Shown here: piece after piece, positions 1 to 14,872 of the stretch | Layout: every line of letters begins with the position of its first letter | How positions within the stretch are numbered: the first letter of the stretch is position 1 | Assembly (NCBI RefSeq): GCF_036588685.1 | Contig: NC_086383.1 | Location: 37,518,171-37,582,170, forward strand | Source: Mytilus trossulus | Taxonomy: Eukaryota > Mollusca > Bivalvia > Mytilida > Mytilidae | Direction: 5' to 3' | Length of the DNA stretch: 64,000 nucleotides | Position numbers and translations under genes: made by a program | Notes under the pieces: generated by a model | Told to the model about the DNA's origin: nothing | What the model saw: only the letters and a program-made list of their open reading frames with translations | Database searches by the model: none

Positions 1-2860
1 TTTATGATGGCTATCAAGTGCACTTGTACATGCACAAATATAAACTGAATAACAATCGTGTTTTCATTATCTAATGCAACATGTAGTTGCAAGTATTCAA
101 TGCTTTTCTCAGTTATTTTGTTGACCGCTTACATTGTTCTCATATTCAATACATTTACAATGAGAAATATTTAATTCCTAAATATAACAACATCGTGTTA
201 TAATCGGAAACAAGTAAAACCCCATTTATTTCAATCTGACACCGACCGGATGAAATACGTGATTTAAAAGAAAAACTTGTGTTATGAAGTGTTTATTTAG
301 CTATACCATAATGCTTCAAAAACAAGTCAAGGTCTTTAAAGATATATCTTTTAACGGTTCAAGTTACACAGCAATAAAACTATAAAAACAGACCAAAATA
401 CGTTCAATAGAATTTAAAATTGAGCCGTTAGATCTACTTATTGACAAACGGAGTATATCGGTCATCTAAAAACAATGGGCAAACTTACTGTGACTTTGGT
501 CTGTTCAATATCTACGTTTACAACAAACGAACAAAATATTATTTGCTGATTGAAATATGATATAATTCACATGTTTTCGGTTTGGATATAATCTCCCAAT
601 ATCGTGACTGAGGTTGTATAAGTAGATAATACAAAGGTGACAATTTATGCTATTCAATGGAGCAATGAAGACACGTGCTAGTGCAGACAATACCAAATAT
701 TCATATATAGAACAACGAACTGAATTGACTTCAATAATTGTAAAAAAATTGGGCATGTTTAATTCAATAACGCATGGCAGATAAGGCAGCAAAGAAGATT
801 GCAACCCCTATAATAAACAATGTCAATCTGAGCTTTGACGCAGGTGGCCATGTTTATCTCAAAAGTAACAATGTGTTATTTCCTCCTTTAAAAGAGGGAC
901 GAAAGATATCAAAGGGACAGTCAAAATTATGTTTTTTCTTCTTCTAAGAACAGTAATGTGTCGTACCACATTAGTATCAATGTGATGTTATATGTAATAG
1001 TTACCATACTGTTGATATCCGGAGATATCTATTGATGTCTATTGACGATTCCAATATCAAAAGTCTATGTCGTTACTATGACCAAAAGGTTTACCCATGT
1101 TTAAGTCTATTAAAAATGACGGTTAATTCGATAGTCATGTATGACTACTTTTCTTTATTAGGTACATTTCGCATGCATTTTTTTTAAGTTTGAGTCATGA
1201 TGTGTCATTTATGTATTTTATAGAGCATTTATAATATTTAACAATATTTATCTCTCAATTCAGTTAACAACCTTTGAGACAATTTAAATATATCCGTGCA
1301 ACGGAAAGATTATAGTGTAATTGTTATTTATCTAGCTACGTTTTATTAATGCTTAAATAGGCAATACTGTTTTCTAAACCGTTAACTATTAATTTGTCTT
1401 GTTCTCTATCTTGTGACATATGTTTCCAAAAGGGAAATTTCAACAAATCGTTTGCTAAATATTACAACTGTGATTGTGTAAATTTAATTGGCAAAAAATA
1501 AAGATACAATTCATTATTCAGAATGAATCGATGATTAGTGAAGGCATCCTCGTGTTACTGCATGCTGACTGTTGCTTAGTTTTCTTAAAACGTGCCAAAT
1601 ATAGTTTATTATTTATCTAACTAACAATAAGCATCTTGATACATGTAGCTGACGCCATTGTTTGCTTTTCCCTGCACTTAAAGAGATGTAATCTTTATAT
1701 ACTTAATAATTTTATATTATGATATAATGAAAAAAGTATATTTAAACTTATCAGTTGAACAGGAAGAAACAATGCCATTTTAAAATACCATAAACGCCTG
1801 ATAGACAAACAATACATAAACAACTAGCAAATAGAAGTTCATCTGAAAAATAGGAGTGAACTCAGATGCTCAAGAAGAGTATTCACATATGTCACCCGTC
1901 GTGTTGATCATGCAAGTGATGTACAACTCAGTAATAATAATAATTTGGTAGGTAACATTTAGTAAAAACATAATGTAGTTATGATTGCAACAATGGAACA
2001 ATGGAACATTATCACCTGTCAAAACAGTCATCCAAATTATGATATCAATCTTAAAATACTTTCAGCAATCGGAACTCTTTGTTTAATAGCTTCCTTCTAA
2101 AAAGTAGCAACATCACCAAAGGAAATCATGATGGAACGTGCAAGTTATTATATATTGTTACAACTAGGAGATATATATTCCTCTGCAGAATCTACACGAA
2201 TGTAGCTACAAAAAAAATGTAGGTTCAAAATTAAAACTGTGTTTTAAACCGACAAAATGTGTTGTTATTCATAAACTTTGATTGACTGGATTAATATCCT
2301 TTTTCCTCGACAACGCGTGGAATTATAATCGAATTATATCGCTATTGGGTCCGGAACTAAACATAACTTGTATTTACTATCCCCTTTTTATGATGTTCAT
2401 TTAATAAACAGGTCGAGATTTCATATTTTGACGGCAGCAAATAGATTCAGTGAGTGAACTTTATTCCGTATTTCCGCGAAGATGAATTAATAACAATTGT
2501 CCTTAAGTCTTACACGACTGACTCGAAACACTGATATCAATCTATTTCCGATAACCCGGACTTTAAACATTATGCTAAACAAAAACGACGACGATTTGTT
2601 TTCTGTCAAGCATGTTTCTTCTTGTTGATCTCGTCCCTAAATAACGAGAGTATATTCCCATCTTCCTCCATCTTGGATTGTAAAAACAGAGAACCAAAGG
2701 TCCAGAATTTTTTTTCAAGTCACCAAAATGTGATGCAGATATGCAGATAATTAATGTGAATTTTCATTTAAGAGACCAATTTATAAGAATATAACTTAAA
2801 AATATCAACATTTTTGCAAATGCTGATTAATTTTGGTTGTTTTTTTTATTTTAAATTGAC
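1..2860. other. Gene-poor AT-rich region
   Basis: I find no convincing coding region here; open frames are short and of random composition. The only element I recognise is a short repeat fragment near 880-930. Confidence 0.6.
880..930 (-). repeat. Fragment of a dispersed repeat (same family as 19335-19560)
   Basis: Read on the minus strand, the segment contains the string GACTGTCCCTTTGATATCTT followed by TCGTCCCTCTTTTAAA. This matches the end of a repeat I remember as common in Mytilus transcripts. A longer relative lies at 19335-19560 on the plus strand. Confidence 0.45.
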
Positions 2861-2990
2861 GTTGCGGTATGGGCTTTGCTCATTGTTGAAGGTCGTACGG
2901 TGACCTTTAGTTGTAAATGTTTGTCATTTTGGTATTTTGTGGATAGTTGTCTCATTGGCAATCATACCACATCTTCTTTTTTATATTTTA
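2861..2990 (-). repeat. Dispersed repeat, 'GGTATGGGCTTTGCTCATTG' family
   Basis: The segment runs from GGTATGGGCTTTGCTC to CATACCACATCTTCTTT. Copies in the opposite orientation lie at 15235-15525 and 37845-38128, with short fragments near 23318, 33385 and 45540. No coding potential is seen. From memory this family is very common in mussel DNA; its class is not determined. Confidence 0.7.
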
Positions 2991-4911
2991 AGGGGAGGTA
3001 ACTCTAAAACAGTGCATTTTCTGAAGGAATCTACATGGAATTTTCCTATTTTGTATTTTAGCCGGGAAAAACGTACGGTGACCCTATCTTTTCTTTTGAT
3101 GTTCTTAAAGCATTGTCTGAAAGCTATCTTACACCTCAGTATTTAACAATTCTATCATTGTGTTTAGTTTCTAATCCCAAAATTGTGTTTTTTTTTCTGT
3201 ATAATCCACACAAAATGTTTCATTTTGTCACGTTCTGTAGCTTGAGAAAATGAGCGGTGACCTATCATTTTTATTATATTTTTCAACATATAAATAGATG
3301 CTACGCTTTGGCAAAGTATGAACAAATTCTATCATTTTTTTTTTAGACTCCCATACCACCTTAAATCAGATATTCAATGCATATTTTTGGATCAATGCTA
3401 TTTATCAGTGCAAAGACATATTTAGTTAAGCAATCATTGACTATGCACATTAACTTCAAATGTGATGTAGTTTTTTTTTACAATAAATGTTTATCAAATC
3501 AATGCTATAATATTTATGTGTAATATGAATCACACACATGTTAAAAATATGAAGAAAAAAAACATTGTATCTAAAATAAACTTACGTTTCAAGTCGCTAT
3601 CTTTTGGAAAATGTGTATTTTAAAAAAGAATCTTTGTTGAAAAAAGTCGACGAACTATTAATACAACGGGTGTAATGTTTTGTGTTTATTTTAGAAATTA
3701 TTAATTCTGGTTAAACCGGGTAAAACTTCCTTTAACAATATATCGTGTTTTTAAACACGCCTACGCACTGGAGTGTAACATAGAAAGCGGATGGCATCTG
3801 GGTTTAAAAGAATATGACGTTGAACACATTTAATTCATTTTAAAAAAGTCGAAATGTTATTTATTATGAAATCTACCAAAAATACGATAATGTATATGCT
3901 AACAATTCATTCGGTGATGAGTTTCTTTTGAGATTGGTATTTTTTTATATTTTACTTTTTTTTTTCTAAACATGCCTTTATTTTCAAAGTAAATAAAAAA
4001 ATAAAAGCAGTGGAAGGATACCTATGTTGATTTAATTTAAGTGTACATTACCATCGTTCTAACTACTATCCTAAACTATTATATTTTATTTCATGACTGA
4101 CACATCAACAACAATACATTTGAAACACGTGTTTTCATGAGTAGCCTTCTTATTCTCTTTACATCAATTTTATAATTTAATAATTGATTAGTCTACCTTT
4201 AAATATTCTTTAAATATTTGTATTAATTATGAGGAAAAACTATGTCAATACAACTTCACCTGTTCCTATTTCAAAAATTTAACTCTTGAAGATCGATTTA
4301 AAACAACTTTGTTTTCCTTTGAAATATGAAGTTCGTTAACAAGTTTTTATTTACAATTTCATGATTTTTGTTTCTTAGCCTTATGTTCAATGTGGCGTCC
4401 ACCTGGTTAAGATTATAGTACTACCGATAACTAAACGGGTTCCTAATGTATAAAATCTTATTTATACAATTTGAGCCTTTGGTGAGTTTTTAAATACAAA
4501 AATATTCTGGTTTTGGTAGTAGTTGTGGTAGTTGGGCATTGGCTTTAATTGTTGTGTGATGTGTACTAAACAAATGGGAAAAGCAAGGAAAACACATGCG
4601 GGTGATATCAAGAGTTAAGGTAAACATACACACACATTTTGAATGAATGAATGAATGCATTCTTTATTTGCAAAGCAGTAGTTATTTTAGTATGATAATG
4701 ATGTTATATAGGTGTTAATGACAAATTCAAATTAACAATAGAATCAAATTCATAACAGTGTGGTCGACGGTAAAACATTTTTTTTATTAATAGAACTGAA
4801 AAATTTACCTATAACTAGTTTGTCATTGGCGATGTTTTTATGCTTGATAAGGCTATCAGAAGTCTTCTAGTCGGGATTTAAATACTCACTTGTCAACCAT
4901 TTCGATACATA
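2991..4911. other. Gene-poor region left of the tandem array
   Basis: No gene is recognised. At about 3000-3350 there may be two diverged copies of a ~190-bp sequence, each with a 'CGGTGACC(C)TATC' core followed by 'AACAA(A)TTCTATCA'. A short (AATG)n run lies near 4641-4656. Confidence 0.5.
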
Positions 4912-7900
4912 CTGGGATGCTGTCTCATTAAGGGAAACTCACATCTCTTTCTAACGTCCAACTTGCACATGTCTTTTGGTTATTGGTATCGCTAGGTGAT
5001 GGCTTATTGACGTTTACGCCACACTTGTTTTTGATAGACATTGTAAATTTTAAAAAATGCAATTAAAGTGTAAATTCATATCTCACACAGGATGAAGAAA
5101 AGATAAAAGGACCCAAGAGAAAAAAGAAGAAATAATTTTATTTAAAACAAAAATGACCTGTTTGGTCGCTCGTATTTCGGTTGTCTATAAATATAGTTCC
5201 TGTCATTTTGATGACTGTAAACTATAAGTACTGTGTCTTTAAGGGGGCATCAATGGCTTACACTGATTAGTTATGCTATTTCTTTTATCGGGAAGATTAT
5301 CTTCATTTTTAAACATAATGCTTTCTTCATATGCATTGTGGATTCATGCGTCATATTTGTATGGATGGCAAATCTGTCTATTTAACAAATGAAATAAAAA
5401 ATCGGAGGTTAAAAGAAGCAACTTTTCCAATGTGTCTATTGACTTCATTTAAATATATAAGCAGTTCCAATATTTTAACAATCGAATATATGTCAAGATG
5501 TTCTATAGAATTTCAACCTTTTTCTTTATGCAGCAACTGTATACCTCAAAGGTGTGAAGCCAAACAAAATGTCTTCACTGGGAACTCAAAAGCTGAAACA
5601 TGAAGACCTCAGTTTAGCGGGGACGTAACTCTAAAGCTAGTTTTTGGTCATTTTTGGACATAGAAACTTTGCAGAAACAGTAAATGTAAAACAGTTGTGC
5701 ATAACGAAGACATGTAGTATAAACTACAGAATGATGCATTAAAATAGAGAATGCGTGATACATTTACAGAATGTTTGAAATTCTTCTACATATAAATCAC
5801 CCTTTCATTTTGAAAATAAAAATTCTATAACTAATGGTGTCGACCTAAAGTTGCAAGACGAGTGTTACTTAAACTTTGAACAGTTTAACTTGGTATATAC
5901 TAAGAAACAAAAGGTCACCACACATACAATGTGATGGACACAAGAACCTTAAAAAGCAGGTCCTACCTATATTGTTTAGTCCTGCCTACCTTTTATTCCT
6001 CTTTTTTAACTCCTTTTTTTTTTCTTTGAACTAACTTGATTGGTGTTTTCCTCATACTCTAGGATTTAAAGTCTCTTTTCTAAGAGGAATAGAAGAAATC
6101 ATTAATTTCGCTGAAACTGTTTCAATACCAGTGGCAACTATTACAGTCATAATACAAAATTGATAGCAACAATATTGTGATACAGAACATTGCTCTAGTG
6201 AAATAACGATTCAAGTTAATTCATTCTTGCTTACAAAACAAATGATCGATGTAGAACACGTCTTAAATATACAATGATGGATTTATCAATTTTTGTGTTT
6301 AATGCCACTTTCATATGTATTAACTATTGCATACGAACAGTAATGTTTATTATCGGAAAATACCCCAAAAATCGAGAAAACATAAATATTTGGTAGCATG
6401 AGCCAAGTGAATAGTTCATTTACACATATATTTTGTCGCTGGGATGCTGTCTCATTAAGGGAAACTCACATCTCTTTCTAACGTCCAACTTGCACATGTC
6501 TTTTGGTTATTGGTATCGCTAGGTGATGGCTTATTGACGTTTACGCCACACTTGTTTTTGATAGACATTGTAAATTTTAAAAAATGCAATTAAAGTGTAA
6601 ATTCATATCTCACACAGGATGAAGAAAAGATAAAAGGACCCAAGAGAAAAAAGAAGAAATAATTTTATTTAAAACAAAAATGACCTGTTTGGTCGCTCGT
6701 ATTTCGGTTGTCTATAAATATAGTTCCTGTCATTTTGATGACTGTAAACTATAAGTACTGTGTCTTTAAGGGGGCATCAATGGCTTACACTGATTAGTTA
6801 TGCTATTTCTTTTATCGGGAAGATTATCTTCATTTTTAAACATAATGCTTTCTTCATATGCATTGTGGATTCATGCGTCATATTTGTATGGATGGCAAAT
6901 CTGTCTATTTAACAAATGAAATAAAAAATCGGAGGTTAAAAGAAGCAACTTTTCCAATGTGTCTATTGACTTCATTTAAATATATAAGCAGTTCCAATAT
7001 TTTAACAATCGAATATATGTCAAGATGTTCTATAGAATTTCAACCTTTTTCTTTATGCAGCAACTGTATACCTCAAAGGTGTGAAGCCAAACAAAATGTC
7101 TTCACTGGGAACTCAAAAGCTGAAACATGAAGACCTCAGTTTAGCGGGGACGTAACTCTAAAGCTAGTTTTTGGTCATTTTTGGACATAGAAACTTTGCA
7201 GAAACAGTAAATGTAAAACAGTTGTGCATAACGAAGACATGTAGTATAAACTACAGAATGATGCATTAAAATAGAGAATGCGTGATACATTTACAGAATG
7301 TTTGAAATTCTTCTACATATAAATCACCCTTTCATTTTGAAAATAAAAATTCTATAACTAATGGTGTCGACCTAAAGTTGCAAGACGAGTGTTACTTAAA
7401 CTTTGAACAGTTTAACTTGGTATATACTAAGAAACAAAAGGTCACCACACATACAATGTGATGGACACAAGAACCTTAAAAAGCAGGTCCTACCTATATT
7501 GTTTAGTCCTGCCTACCTTTTATTCCTCTTTTTTAACTCCTTTTTTTTTCTTTGAACTAACTTGATTGGTGTTTTCCTCATACTCTAGGATTTAAAGTCT
7601 CTTTTCTAAGAGGAATAGAAGAAATCATTAATTTCGCTGAAACTGTTTCAATACCAGTGGCAACTATTACAGTCATAATACAAAATTGATAGCAACAATA
7701 TTGTGATACAGAACATTGCTCTAGTGAAATAACGATTCAAGTTAATTCATTCTTGCTTACAAAACAAATGATCGATGTAGAACACGTCTTAAATATACAA
7801 TGATGGATTTATCAATTTTTGTGTTTAATGCCACTTTCATATGTATTAACTATTGCATACGAACAGTAATGTTTATTATCGGAAAATACCCCAAAAATCG

Positions 7901-10900
7901 AGAAAACATAAATATTTGGTAGCATGAGCCAAGTGAATAGTTCATTTACACATATATTTTGTCGCTGGGATGCTGTCTCATTAAGGGAAACTCACATCTC
8001 TTTCTAACGTCCAACTTGCACATGTCTTTTGGTTATTGGTATCGCTAGGTGATGGCTTATTGACGTTTACGCCACACTTGTTTTTGATAGACATTGTAAA
8101 TTTTAAAAAATGCAATTAAAGTGTAAATTCATATCTCACACAGGATGAAGAAAAGATAAAAGGACCCAAGAGAAAAAAGAAGAAATAATTTTATTTAAAA
8201 CAAAAATGACCTGTTTGGTCGCTCGTATTTCGGTTGTCTATAAATATAGTTCCTGTCATTTTGATGACTGTAAACTATAAGTACTGTGTCTTTAAGGGGG
8301 CATCAATGGCTTACACTGATTAGTTATGCTATTTCTTTTATCGGGAAGATTATCTTCATTTTTAAACATAATGCTTTCTTCATATGCATTGTGGATTCAT
8401 GCGTCATATTTGTATGGATGGCAAATCTGTCTATTTAACAAATGAAATAAAAAATCGGAGGTTAAAAGAAGCAACTTTTCCAATGTGTCTATTGACTTCA
8501 TTTAAATATATAAGCAGTTCCAATATTTTAACAATCGAATATATGTCAAGATGTTCTATAGAATTTCAACCTTTTTCTTTATGCAGCAACTGTATACCTC
8601 AAAGGTGTGAAGCCAAACAAAATGTCTTCACTGGGAACTCAAAAGCTGAAACATGAAGACCTCAGTTTAGCGGGGACGTAACTCTAAAGCTAGTTTTTGG
8701 TCATTTTTGGACATAGAAACTTTGCAGAAACAGTAAATGTAAAACAGTTGTGCATAACGAAGACATGTAGTATAAACTACAGAATGATGCATTAAAATAG
8801 AGAATGCGTGATACATTTACAGAATGTTTGAAATTCTTCTACATATAAATCACCCTTTCATTTTGAAAATAAAAATTCTATAACTAAAGTTGCAAGACGA
8901 GTGTTACTTAAACTTTGAACAGTTTAACTTGGTATATACTAAGAAACAAAAGGTCACCACACATACAATGTGATGGACACAAGAACCTTAAAAAGCAGGT
9001 CCTACCTATATTGTTTAGTCCTGCCTACCTTTTATTCCTCTTTTTTAACTCCTTTTTTTTTTCTTTGAACTAACTTGATTGGTGTTTTCCTCATACTCTA
9101 GGATTTAAAGTCTCTTTTCTAAGAGGAATAGAAGAAATCATTAATTTCGCTGAAACTGTTTCAATACCAGTGGCAACTATTACAGTCATAATACAAAATT
9201 GATAGCAACAATATTGTGATACAGAACATTGCTCTAGTGAAATAACGATTCAAGTTAATTCATTCTTGCTTACAAAACAAATGATCGATGTAGAACACGT
9301 CTTAAATATACAATGATGGATTTATCAATTTTTGTGTTTAATGCCACTTTCATATGTATTAACTATTGCATACGAACAGTAATGTTTATTATCGGAAAAT
9401 ACCCCAAAAATCGAGAAAACATAAATATTTGGTAGCATGAACCAAGTGAATAGTTCATTTACACATATATTTTGTCGCTGGGATGCTGTCTCATTAAGGG
9501 AAACTCACATCTCTTTCTAACGTCCAACTTGCACATGTCTTTTGGTTATTGGTATCGCTAGGTGATGGCTTATTGACGTTTACGCCACACTTGTTTTTGA
9601 TAGACATTGTAAATTTTAAAAAATGCAATTAAAGTGTAAATTCATATCTCACACAGGATGAAGAAAAGATAAAAGGACCCAAGAGAAAAAAGAAGAAATA
9701 ATTTTATTTAAAACAAAAATGACCTGTTTGGTCGCTCGTATTTCGGTTGTCTATAAATATAGTTCCTGTCATTTTGATGACTGTAAACTATAAGTACTGT
9801 GTCTTTAAGGGGGCATCAATGGCTTACAATGATTAGTTATGCTATTTCTTTTATCGGGAAGATTATCTTCATTTTTAAACATAATGCTTTCTTCATATGC
9901 ATTGTGGATTCATGCGTCATATTTGTATGGATGGCAAATCTGTCTATTTAACAAATGAAATAAAAAATCGGAGGTTAAAAGAAGCAACTTTTCCAATGTG
10001 TCTATTGACTTCATTTAAATATATAAGCAGTTCCAATATTTTAACAATCGAATATATGTCAAGATGTTCTATAGAATTTCAACTTTTTTCTTTATGCAGC
10101 AACTGTATACCTCAAAGGTGTGAAGCCAAACAAAATGTCTTCACTGGGAACTCCAAAGCTGAAACATGAAGACCTCAGTTTAGCGGGGACGTAACTCTAA
10201 AGCTAGTTTTTGGTCATTTTTTGGACATAGAAACTTTGCAGAAACAGTAAATGTAAAACAGTTGTGCATAACGAAGACATGTAGTATAAACTACAGAATG
10301 ATGCATTAACATAGAGAATGCGTGATACATTTACAGAATGTTTGAAATTCTTCTACATATAAATCACCCTTTCATTTTGAAAATAAAAATTCTATAACTA
10401 ATGGTGTCGACCTAAAGTTGCAAGACGAGTGTTACTTAAACTTTGAACAGTTTAACTTGGTATATACTAAGAAACAAAAGATCACCACACATACAATGTG
10501 ATGGACACAAGAACCTTAAAAAGCAGGTCCTACCTATATTGTTTAGTCCTGCCTACCTTTTATTCCTCTTTTTTAACTCCTTTTTTTTTCTTTGAACTAA
10601 CTTGATTGGTGTTTTCCTCATACTCTAGGATTTAAAGTCTCTTTTCTAAGAGGAATAGAAGAAATCATTAATTTCTCTGAAACTGTTTCAATACCAGTGG
10701 CAACTATTACAGTCATAATACAAAATTGATAGCAACAATATTGTGATACAGAACATTGCTCTAGTGAAATAACGATTCAAGTTAATTCATTCTTGCTTAC
10801 AAAACAAATGATCGATGTAGAACACGTCTTAAATATACAATGATGGATTTATCAATTTTTGTGTTTAATGCCACTTTCATATGTTTTAACTATTGCATAC

Positions 10901-13900
10901 GAACAGTAATGTTTATTATCGGAAAATACCCCAAAAATCTAGAAAACATAAATATTTGGTAGCATGAGCCAAGTGAATAGTTCATTTGCACATATATTTT
11001 GTCGCTGGGATGCTGTCTCATTAAGGGAAACTCACATCTCTTTCTAACGTCCAACTTGCACATGTCTTTTGGTTATTGGTATCGCTAGGTGATGGCTTAT
11101 TGACGTTTACGCCACACTTGTTTTTGATAGACATTGTAAATTTTAAAAAATGCAATTAAAGTGTACATTCATATTTCACACAGGATGAAGAAAAGATAAA
11201 AGGACCCAAGAGAAAAAAGAAGAAATAATTTTATTTAAAACAAAAATGACCTGTTTGGTCGCTCGTATTTCGGTTGTCTATAAATATAGTTCCTGTCATT
11301 TTGATGACTGTAAACTATAAGTACTGTGCCTTTAAGGGGGCACCAATGGCTTACAATGATTAGTTATGCTATTTCTTTTATCGGTAAGATTATCTTCATT
11401 TTTAAACATAATGCTTTCTTCATATGCATTGTGGATTCATGCGTCATATTTGTATGGATGGCAAATCTGTCTATTTAACAAATGAAATAAAAAATCGGAG
11501 GTTAAAAGATGCAACTTTTCCAATGTGTCTATTGACTTCATTTAAATATATAAGCAGTTCCAATATTTTAACAATCGAATATATGTCAAGATGTTCTATA
11601 GAATTTCAACCTTTTTCTTTATGCAGCAACTGTATACCTCAAAGGTGTGAAGCCAAACAAAATGTCTTCACTGGGAACTCCAAAGCTGAAACATGAAGAC
11701 CTCAGTTTAGCGGGGACGTAACTCTAAAGCTAGTTTTTGGTCATTTTTGGACATAGAAACTTTGCAGAAACAGTAAATGTAAAACAGTTGTGCATAACGA
11801 AGACATGTAGTATAAACTACAGAATGATGCATTGAAATAGAGAATGCGTGATACATTTACAGAATGTTTGAAATTCTTCTACATATAAATCACCCTTTCA
11901 TTTTGAAAATAAAAATTCTATAACTAATGGTGTCGACCTAAAGTTGCAAGACGAGTGTTACTTAAACTTTGAACAGTTTAACTTGGTATATACTAAGAAA
12001 CAAAAGGTCACCACACATACAATGTGATGGACACAAGAACCTTAAAAAGCAGGTCCTACCTATATTGTTTAGTCCTGCCTACCTTTTATTCCTCTTTTTT
12101 AACTCCTTTATTTTTTCTTTGAACTAACTTGATTGGTGTTTTCCTCATACTCTAGGATTTAAAGTCTGTTTTCTAAGAGGAATAGAAGAAATCATTAATT
12201 TCTCTGAAACTGTTTCAATACCAGTGGCAACTATTACAGTCATAATACAAAATTGATAGCAACAATATTGTGTTACAGAACATTGCTCTAGTAAAATAAC
12301 GATTCAAGTTAATTCATTCTTGCTTACAAAACAAATGATCGATGTAGAACACGTCTTAAATATACAATGATGGATTAATCAATTTTTGTATTTAATGCCA
12401 CTTTCATATGTATTAACTATTGCATACGAATAGTAATGTTTATTATCGGAAAATACCCCAAAAATCGAGAAAACATAAATATTTGGTAGCATGAGCCAAG
12501 TGAATAGTTCATTTACACATATATTTTGTCGCTGGGATGCTGTCTCATTAAGGGAAACTCACATCTCTTTCTAACGTCCAACTTGCACATGTCTTTTGGT
12601 TATTGGTATCGCTAGGTGATGGCTTATTGACGTTTACGCCACACTTGTTTTTGATAGACATTGTAAATTTTAAAAAATGCAATTAAAGTGTAAATTCATA
12701 TCTCACACAGGATGAAGAAAAGATAAAAGGACCCAAGAGAAAAAAGAAGAAATAATTTTATTTAAAACAAAAATGACCTGTTTGGTCGCTCGTATTTCGG
12801 TTGTCTATAAATATAGTTCCTGTCATTTTGATGACTGTAAACTATAAGTACTGTGTCTTTAAGGGGGCACCAATGGCTTACAATGATTAGTTATGCTATT
12901 TCTTTTATCGGGAAGATTATCTTCATTTTTAAACATAATGCTTTCTTCATATGCATTGTGGATTCATGCGTCATATTTGTATGGATGGCAAATCTGTCTA
13001 TTTAACAAATGAAATAAAAAATCGGAGGTTAAAAGATGCAACTTTTCCAATGTGTCTATTGACTTCATTTAAATATATAAGCAGTTCCAATATTTTAACA
13101 ATCGAATATATGTCAAGATGTTCTATAGAATTTCAACCTTTTTCTTTATGCAGCAACTGTATACCTCAAAGGTGTGAAGCCAAACAAAATGTCTTCACTG
13201 GGAACTCCAAAGCTGAAACATGAAGACCTCAGTTTAGCGGGGACGTAACTTTAAAGCTAGTTTTTGGTCATTTTTGGACATAGAAACTTTGCAGAAACAG
13301 TAAATGTAAAACAGTTGTGCATAACGAAGACATGTAGTATAAACTACAGAATGATGCATTGAAATAGAGAATGCGTGATACATTTACAGAATGTTTGAAA
13401 TTCTTCTACATATAAATCACCCTTTCATTTTGAAAATAAAAATTCTATAACTAATGGTGTCGACCTAAAGTTGCAAGACGAGTGTTACTTAAACTTTGAA
13501 CAGTTTAACTTGGTATATACTAAGAAACAAAAGGTCACCACACATACAATGTGATGGACACAAGAACCTTAAAAAGCAGGTCCTACCTATATTGTTTAGT
13601 CCTGCCTACCTTTTATTCCTCTTTTTTAACTCCTTTTTTTTTCTTTGAACTAACTTGATTGGTGTTTTCCTCATACTCTAGGATTTAAAGTCTCGTTTCT
13701 AAGAGGAATAGAAGAAATCATTAATTTCTCTGAAACTGTTTCAATACCAGCGGCAACTATTACAGTCATAATACAAAATTGATAGCAACAATATTGTGAT
13801 ACAGAACATTGCTCTAGTGAAATAACGATTCAAGTTAATTCATTCTTGCTTACAAAACAAATGATCGATGTAGAACACGTCTTAAATATACAATGATGGA

Positions 13901-14872
13901 TTTATCAATTTTTGTGTTTAATGCCACTTTCATATGTATTAACTATTGCATACGAACAGTAATGTTTATTATCGGAAAATACCCCAAAAATCGAGAAAAC
14001 ATAAATATTTGGTAGCATGAGCCAAGTGAATAGTTCATTTACACATATATTTTGTCGCTGGGATGCTGTCTCATTAAGGGAAACTCACATCTCTTTCTAA
14101 CGTCCAACTTGCACATGTCTTTTGGTTATTGGTATCGCTAGGTGATGGCTTATTGACGTTTACGCCACACTTGTTTTTGATAGACATTGTAAATTTTAAA
14201 AAATGCAATTAAAGTGTAAATTCATATCTCACACAGGATGAAGAAAAGATAAAAGGACCCAAGAGAAAAAAGAAGAAATAATTTTATTTAAAACAAAAAT
14301 GACCTGTTTGGTCGCTCGTATTTCGGTTGTCTATAAATATAGTTCCTGTCATTTTGATGACTGTAAACTATAAGTACTGTGTCTTTAAGGGGGCATCAAT
14401 GGCTTACAATGATTAGTTATGCTATTCTTTTATCGGGAAGATTATCTTCATTTTTAAACATAATGCTTTCTTCATATGCATTGTGGATTCATGCGTCATA
14501 TTTGTATGGATGGCAAATCTGTCTATTTAACAATTGAAATAAAAAATCGGAGGTTAAAAGATGCAACTTTTCCAATGTGTCTATTGACTTCATTTAAATA
14601 TATAAGCAGTTCCAATATTTTAACAATCGAATATATGTCAAGATGTTCTATAGAATTCCAACCTTTTTCTTTATGCAGCAACTGTATACCTCAAAGGTGT
14701 GAAGCCAAACAAAATGTCTTCACTGGGAACTCCAAAGCTGAAACATGAAGACCTCAGTTTAGTGGGGACGTAACTCTAAAGCTAGTTTTTGGTCATTTTT
14801 GGACATAGAAACTTTGCAGAAACAGTAAATGTAAAACAGTTGTGCATAACGAAGACATGTAGTATAAACTAC
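4912..14872. repeat. Tandem array of 6.5 units of ~1,527 bp
   Basis: Units start at 4912, 6439, 7965, 9478, 11005, 12532 and 14058, giving spacings of 1527, 1526, 1513, 1527, 1527 and 1526 bp. The last unit stops after ~815 bp at 14872. Copies differ by only a handful of substitutions and small indels. The third copy lacks 14 bp near 8885. Units 1-3 share variants that differ from units 4-7 (for example CACTGATTAG versus CAATGATTAG), so the array has two homogenised blocks. Each unit holds a 90-codon open frame (5331-5603 in unit 1), a TATAAATA string upstream and AATAAA downstream. I see no match to 5S rRNA, spliceosomal snRNA, histone genes or tRNA. It could be a satellite or a cluster of non-coding transcription units. 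Confidence 0.95.

Noticed and set aside
5331..14748. Seven 90-codon frames as a family of real genes
   Set aside because: Their conservation is explained by near-identity of the whole 1.5-kb repeat; changes among copies show no excess of silent sites.
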